This document shows positions 59,801 through 64,000 of a stretch of DNA of 64,000 bases, piece after piece (positions within the stretch are counted from its first letter, which is position 1; every line of letters begins with the position of its first letter). The notes beneath the pieces were generated by a model. That model worked only from the letters and a program-made list of their open reading frames with translations, was not told where the DNA came from and searched no databases. The position numbers and the translations under genes are program-made. Source of the DNA: Ophiura sarsii (taxonomy: Eukaryota > Echinodermata > Ophiuroidea > Amphilepidida > Ophiuridae). The DNA lies in assembly GCA_035610835.1 (NCBI GenBank), contig CM069457.1, forward strand, positions 42,511,319-42,575,318, written 5' to 3'.

Positions 59801-60527
59801 TAAACTGTCATGTACCTTTACCTTTATCAAGGTTTTTCATTTTAAGTTTAAGTATTACAGCTAAATGATCTGTACGAGGCGCAGGTTTTATATAACAGTT
59901 CTGAACATCGTTTCTTACTAAAGTGGGAATAAACAAATAGTCTAATGTAGATTTGCATGGTGGATTACTTCTTTGCCATGTAAATCTGTTTTCATTGACA
60001 TGTTTGACCTTCCATGCGTCTTCGCAATTAAATTTGCTCAGAAGCTGGTTAAACTTCTCTTTAATTTTCAAATTAACGTTTCTATCTAAATCAAAATTGA
60101 AGTCTCCGCCCAATATGTTAATACCATTTAAGTTATGTTGTTGAATTTGATTACTCAGTATATCAATGAAATCAGCCTTTTCGTTGTCTTTGTTCGGGCC
60201 ATAAATATTCCAAAGATTATAGATAGCCTCATTAACTGTAGCATTAATATATAAAAATCTACCGTTTATATCTTTTACTAAGTTATTTACTTTAATATTT
60301 AAAGATGGTGAAACCAATATCAGCAAGCCTTTACTATGATTTGTACCGCAATTTATATACATTTCTCCACCCCATTCTCTTTTCCACTCTTGTAGATCAG
60401 TTTCAAGACAATAGGCTTCTTGTATGAAATAAAAATCAGCCTTTTCTTTTTTTAGCCAATGAAAAATGGAAATTCTTTTGGTTTTGTTACGCAAACCACG
60501 AACGTTTAAAGTAATAAACATGGTCAT
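56846..60527 (-). pseudogene. LINE ORF2: endonuclease-reverse transcriptase, one stop and one frameshift
   Basis: ORF2 would nick target DNA and prime reverse transcription of the element RNA at the nick. The first 239 codons (60527-59808) are an AP-endonuclease domain: N8, E37 (QEAYC), NIYGPN at 107-112, GGDFN with D142 and N144, D196, and D220-H221 (RTDH). An in-frame TGA at 59810-59808 interrupts it and the same frame continues to about 59550. A frameshift near 59570-59620 leads into a 925-codon frame. In that frame LDFSKAFD lies at 283-290, RQGCPLSALLF at 342-352 and YADD at 389-392, so the polymerase catalytic residues are present. A C-x2-C-x7-H-x4-C finger lies at 826-842. The ATG at 60527 suits the family because the endonuclease starts immediately after it. 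The lesions make this copy inactive as read. Confidence 0.92.
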
Positions 60528-60586
60528 AAATTATAGTAGGTACATGTATTTACACTATATACAAAGATTTATTAATGTACATGTTA

Positions 60587-61856
60587 TCATCCTATCTCCC
60601 CGCTGTCTGCAGTGTCATAGTCTGACATGTTTGGGTCTACATGTTCGGGTAGAATCGGATTGTCACAGCGCCCTTTCTTACTTATGCTTGCATTTGCTTC
60701 TACATAACCAGGAGAAGTTTGCTTCCTTTTGTTTTTTTTCTTGCTTTTGGGAGTTTTCCCTTTGGAAGAGACTACTGGTGATGTTCCCGTCAAAGTTTTC
60801 TGTACAAGCATTTTTCTAGTTTCTTTGATTTTTGCTGCGATCGTTTCCGTTTGAGACACACTATTCCCATCAGCATCAGCATCCGAGGCTTCTTCATGTT
60901 CAATGTTTCTGCATTCTTTGTACCGGATTGTTCTTCTTGTGTTGTTTCATGCTTATGTTCGTTCTGTGAGCTCTGTGGTATGTCTGGAACTCGTGTGATC
61001 ACCTTATCAGGAACAGCCTGTACTTCGCTACCTATTTTGTTGGGCATTGCTTTGTCCTGTGCTTGGTTTCTCTGTGAGCACCCATGCGAGATATGTCCAC
61101 GTTTTTTGCAATTGTAGCATGTTGGTCCCAAGTGTGCTGTTGGACATTTAAACCTTATATGTCCAATGTTCATGCACAGGTTGCATTTAAGCGCTGGCTT
61201 TTCTGTACATGAGCTGTATTGGTGGTCTAGCCCGTGACAGAAAGAGCAGTTAATTTGTTGGCCCGTGTAGAACAGAGTCACTTCTGTTTCCATAAGTTTT
61301 TTTGGATCTCGGGGTCTGGGATCTCCATGTAAGAGAAACGAGGGATTTCTTTGTATATTTTTGACACATAACAAAATCTGTGCCCACTGTATAGATGGTT
61401 CCATTTTGTTGATTGCTTGTCGCTATTTCTCACAATATGTTTAAATACATCAGACTCCCGTTTTGCAAAGCTATCCACCCATTGGCCTATATATTCTTCA
61501 CTTACGCTTTGCGGAAGCTCATGTATACTAAGTCTGATGTGTTTTCTGTTATTCTTAAGTTTTGCATACTGAGCATAATCATCCAGCTTGTATGATTTGT
61601 CTGATATTGTAATCGTGTCAGCTGCTAAAGCTATTCCTTTCGCTTCTTTATTGCTCAAGTACACAAACCATCGTGAGCAGCTTGAGATATATTGAGTACC
61701 TAATATGTTCTCAGGGGATAGAACGTTTTTCCCCTCCGTACATTTTAGCATGGCTTCTGCTACATCAATATTACTCGCTCTGATGTGTCGTGGTATATAA
61801 AAGCTTATCCATAAATCTGGATCCCGCATACGATCATTCATAGAATCCTCAGCCAT
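60587..61856 (-). pseudogene. LINE ORF1: Gag-like RNA-binding protein, two frameshifts
   Basis: ORF1 proteins of such elements bind element RNA in the ribonucleoprotein. I chose the ATG at 61856 (context ACAATGG); the frame is open a little further upstream but has no ATG. Three frames join to about 420 codons: 61856 to about 61300, then to about 60915, then to 60587. The middle one carries three consecutive CCHC knuckles, C-x2-C-x4-H-x4-C, starting CSFC, CNLC and CYNC. The first third is basic and may form an RRM-like fold (RWFVYL and KHIRLSIHELP strands); that is an inference. The tail is lysine-rich (KSKKKNKRK). It ends 59 nt before ORF2. Confidence 0.88.
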
Positions 61857-62221
61857 TGTATAAATCTCTTGTTCAATCAATATTATTGAGTTCTTAATAC
61901 ATGAAAAGGACGGATCAATAGTTATGATATAGACGGCTTGACCTCTGTAGTAAACGTTTATGCACTACCAGGTATACGTAGTAGTCTCTAGCGTTATATA
62001 TAGTCAATGTCCGATTTTAAATGTATAAGATTTATCGAGTTTTTGACGAAATACCTGACAAAAGATGATTCGTCCGGATGCAGGAAAATGTTCTACAATC
62101 CTTCTGTACACTCGAAACCATGTATTTTCCAAAGAAAGCCGAAATTTCTGACGATCTCTCGGAGCTCTCGAAAACACGTCTTGCTCTGACGACAACGACA
62201 GGCCAAAAATGAGAGGTGATG

Positions 62222-62616
62222 CACTACGAAAACCCTATTGTATATTTCACGGACATAAATTATGCTAATGAGCTCATTAAATGACGTCACTCACATCATT
62301 GGGTTTTGCCGATGATTGAAATACGTTGATTGAAATTCTAGGTCGAGTAAAATGATGTTCTTATTTGTTGTCTGTGAGCTTTTCTGATTTTTTTCCCGTA
62401 TTGGAGTATTTTTTTATTGAAAATAGACAGTTCAAATTAAACGTTGGTTCCAAGTTCAAGTAACAGCACATGTATTAAAGGCGACAGCAAAGGCAATATG
62501 CAAGCAACATTTGAGAAAAAACGATGCCCGACTTTGCAAGAAAGTGTACGGGGAAGTGTACGAGTGAACATGACAAACCAAAACATCCTAGTAATAATCA
62601 TCTCCGTGGCGCAATT

Positions 62617-62656
<40 letters not shown>

Positions 62657-62822
62657 GAGTCCAGCCGGGGGCGTTGTTACTTTTTGCATTTAATGCAGAT
62701 CGACAAATCACAGTAAAAATATATTGACAAAATCACAGACCACTTACACAAAAATCGCATCTGCGCATGCTCCTGTCGCGATCGAAATCTACCACGCAAG
62801 CAATGAGAGAGTTTTCATAGTG
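62222..62822. mobile_element. CACTA(C/T)G-ended element with 5-bp TSD, carrying a tRNA gene
   Basis: The left end is CACTACGAAAACCC; the complement of the right end is CACTATGAAAACTC, so 12 of 14 bases agree. TGATG is duplicated outside (62217-62221, 62823-62827). The uninterrupted paralogue at 56244-56248 (TGACA) has the spacing expected for a single 5-bp target. Five-base duplications and CACWATG-like ends are known for Transib and RAG-type transposons; assignment on this basis alone is tentative. The only gene inside is the tRNA-Asn at 62600-62673. Confidence 0.6.
62600..62673 (+). tRNA. tRNA-Asn (GTT), possibly degenerate
   Basis: It folds as a cloverleaf: acceptor 62600-62606 with 62666-62672, D arm with GCGC pairs, anticodon stem TTCGG/CCGAA with loop CTGTTAA (anticodon GTT, 62634-62636), variable AGGTT, T arm GGTGG-TTCGAGT-CCAGC. 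The A box TGGCGCAATTGG and B box GGTTCGAGTCC are intact, and TTTTT at 62681-62685 is a pol III terminator. Defects: an A-C mismatch at the first acceptor pair and a G-G mismatch in the T stem. Transcription is plausible but charging and processing are doubtful, so it may be a pseudogene. It has no intron and lies inside a transposon-like unit. Confidence 0.85.
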
Positions 62823-62839
62823 TGATGGTATCAGCTATT

Positions 62840-63153
62840 CAGTGGCGTAGCTCAGGGGGGGGGGGGGGTGGGGGGGGGCAGGGGGGACAGTTGCCCCCCC
62901 CCTGACAGAACGTTTTTGTGCCCCCGCCCCCCTTTGTGCCCCCGCCCCTCTCTTTGGATATAGTGTTTATATGCGGGGTAACCATTTAAAAATGACCATT
63001 TTAGCTTGGTTTTTAAAAATAAATGACAATTTTGGTTAAAAAACTGCTTAAAACCCTGAGGATTGGCCAAAATTTGTTGACTATAGTGCTTTTTTGACTG
63101 GGAAACTTTGTGTCCGTGCGAAATGTTTTGAACGTGCGAAATTTTTTGACTTC

Positions 63154-63201
<48 letters not shown>

Positions 63202-63309
63202 ACTTACGTGAAATTCACGAGGTGACTGACTTGGAAAAAATTTGGGGCAACCTTTTACGAAAATTTTAAAATCTTGCCCCCCCTGAAAAAAAACCTAGCT
63301 ACGCCACTG
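62840..63309. mobile_element. hAT-like non-autonomous element CAGTGGCGTAGC
   Basis: Ends CAGTGGCGTAGCTC and the complement of the right end, CAGTGGCGTAGCTAGG, are inverted repeats. CAGCTATT is duplicated exactly (62832-62839, 63310-63317) and the paralogous empty site is CAGCTTTT at 56253-56260. The interior is G-rich then C-rich, with a C run of more than 40 at 63157-63201. No transposase. Confidence 0.9.
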
Positions 63310-63387
63310 CAGCTATTATATGTTACCAGTATAAGCGAATATAAATCAATAATAACACAACATGGGTGAAAACATCACTATTTAGCA
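63310..63387 (+). repeat. target repeat, copy 2, right part
   Basis: It continues the repeat interrupted at 56594: ACCAGTATAAGCGAATATA and the following block match 56268-56340. It stops at the assembly gap. Confidence 0.85.
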
Positions 63388-63487
63388 NNNNNNNNNNNNN
63401 NNNNNNNNNNNNNNNNNNNNNNNNNNNNNNNNNNNNNNNNNNNNNNNNNNNNNNNNNNNNNNNNNNNNNNNNNNNNNNNNNNNNNNN
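63388..63487. other. assembly gap (100 N)
   Basis: Exactly 100 N, a conventional placeholder for a gap of unknown size. Frames crossing it are meaningless. Confidence 0.99.
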
Positions 63488-64000
63488 TATTCTTTCCTCC
63501 ATAAGATATTTAGTAATATGGCTTATCATTAAGTTGATTTTAACATTTTTCTTTTTCTGATGAAATAGTTTATTCCGTTTTGATACAGAAACGCTCACTC
63601 GTTTAAAATGTTTCGACTTGGTACATTTTTAGAGCTTATTTCTTAATCCAGATGCCAAGAACGGTAATAAATAATTATAGAATAGATATTTTTTGTTTTA
63701 TTTGGGATCTTCTCCAAATAAGGGCATTGAATTATTAGTGCACATGGGACCAAAATGTGTACAATAATCTATAAGGCTATATTTAAAAAAAATCATTTGT
63801 CTCAAAGCTCCCGCGCGCGTTAGTTAATTGATGCTCGTTATATATAAAAAGAAATTATGAAAAAAATTCCCAAATTTCACCGATTTTTCAGATTTTCATT
63901 GATCACATCATTTTAAATTTCAATATTTTATTTATATAAAAAAACCCCCGCATTTCGCATTAGGTTTTGAAAAAACTGAAGAGCTTTGAGACAAAATATT
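63488..64000. other. unassigned AT-rich DNA
   Basis: Nothing recognised. Confidence 0.5.

Larger units (their letters stand above)
56595..62206 (-). mobile_element. near-full-length L1/Tx1-like LINE
   Basis: A 5.6-kb non-LTR retrotransposon flanked by an exact 11-bp duplication AAATGAGAGGT (56584-56594, 62207-62217); the paralogous repeat at 56234-56244 has the site once with one difference. Order on the minus strand: a 5' UTR of about 350 nt, ORF1 (Gag-like, three zinc knuckles), a gap of 59 nt, ORF2 (AP-endonuclease, reverse transcriptase, C-terminal CCHC), and a 3' UTR of about 250 nt ending in GATAAAAAA rather than a long poly(A). Lesions visible: two frameshifts in ORF1, one in-frame TGA and one frameshift in ORF2. 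Placement in the L1/Tx1 group rests on the RT motifs and the zinc-knuckle ORF1; a phylogeny could move it. Confidence 0.92.

Noticed and set aside
62222..62822. True RSS with 12/23-spaced nonamers
   Set aside because: Only the heptamer-like ends and the following AAAAC match; no convincing nonamer at either spacing.
63323..63598. Frames crossing 63388-63487
   Set aside because: They span the assembly gap.

Overview
This is AT-rich metazoan nuclear DNA with no recognisable host protein-coding gene. It is a mosaic of transposable elements, solo fragments, fold-back sequences, simple repeats and long G/C homopolymers. The only clear coding material is retrotransposon reverse transcriptase and Gag-like sequence, plus one tRNA-Asn-like gene (62600-62673). 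The LINE type, with three zinc knuckles in ORF1, and the abundance of small cut-and-paste elements suggest a marine invertebrate, possibly an echinoderm or hemichordate. That placement is an inference from general character; no diagnostic host gene is present.

Layout. 1-18.2 kb: a decayed array in which two unit types, here called P (near 2.65, 4.97 and 14.3 kb) and Q (near 3.2, 9.3, 11.0 and 16.7 kb), recur in the same orientation and are interrupted by small DNA transposons. 8-28 kb: nine copies of one TTAA-flanked palindromic MITE. 18-29 kb: several TIR elements with TA target sites, a 255-bp palindrome and a 66-bp-arm hairpin. 29.3-32.4 kb: CpG-richer DNA, a tandem repeat of about 140 bp, a 32-bp minisatellite and an array of short hairpins. 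33.6-40.6 kb: a duplicated composite of a long hairpin joined to a LINE fragment, a fold-back element and an element with an 8-bp target duplication. 40.7-41.8 kb: one TA element nested in another. 42.1-53.6 kb: two copies of a long repeat (R1, R2), each with private insertions. Between and beside them lie an RTE-like LINE tail and three tandem tRNA-like SINE units. 54-64 kb: a nearly complete L1/Tx1-like LINE on the minus strand (56595-62206), a CACTA(C/T)G-ended element carrying the tRNA gene, a hAT-like element and a 100-N assembly gap.

The best-supported biology is insertion history. Because host repeats occur in several copies, many insertions can be read against an empty paralogous site in the same window. 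These give TA, TTAA, TAA, 5-bp and 8-bp target duplications by direct comparison. The LINE, the tRNA-bearing element and the hAT-like element all entered a single stretch of 27 bp whose uninterrupted paralogue lies at 56234-56260. The internal elements show no transposase, so all DNA elements here look non-autonomous and would depend on enzymes encoded elsewhere.
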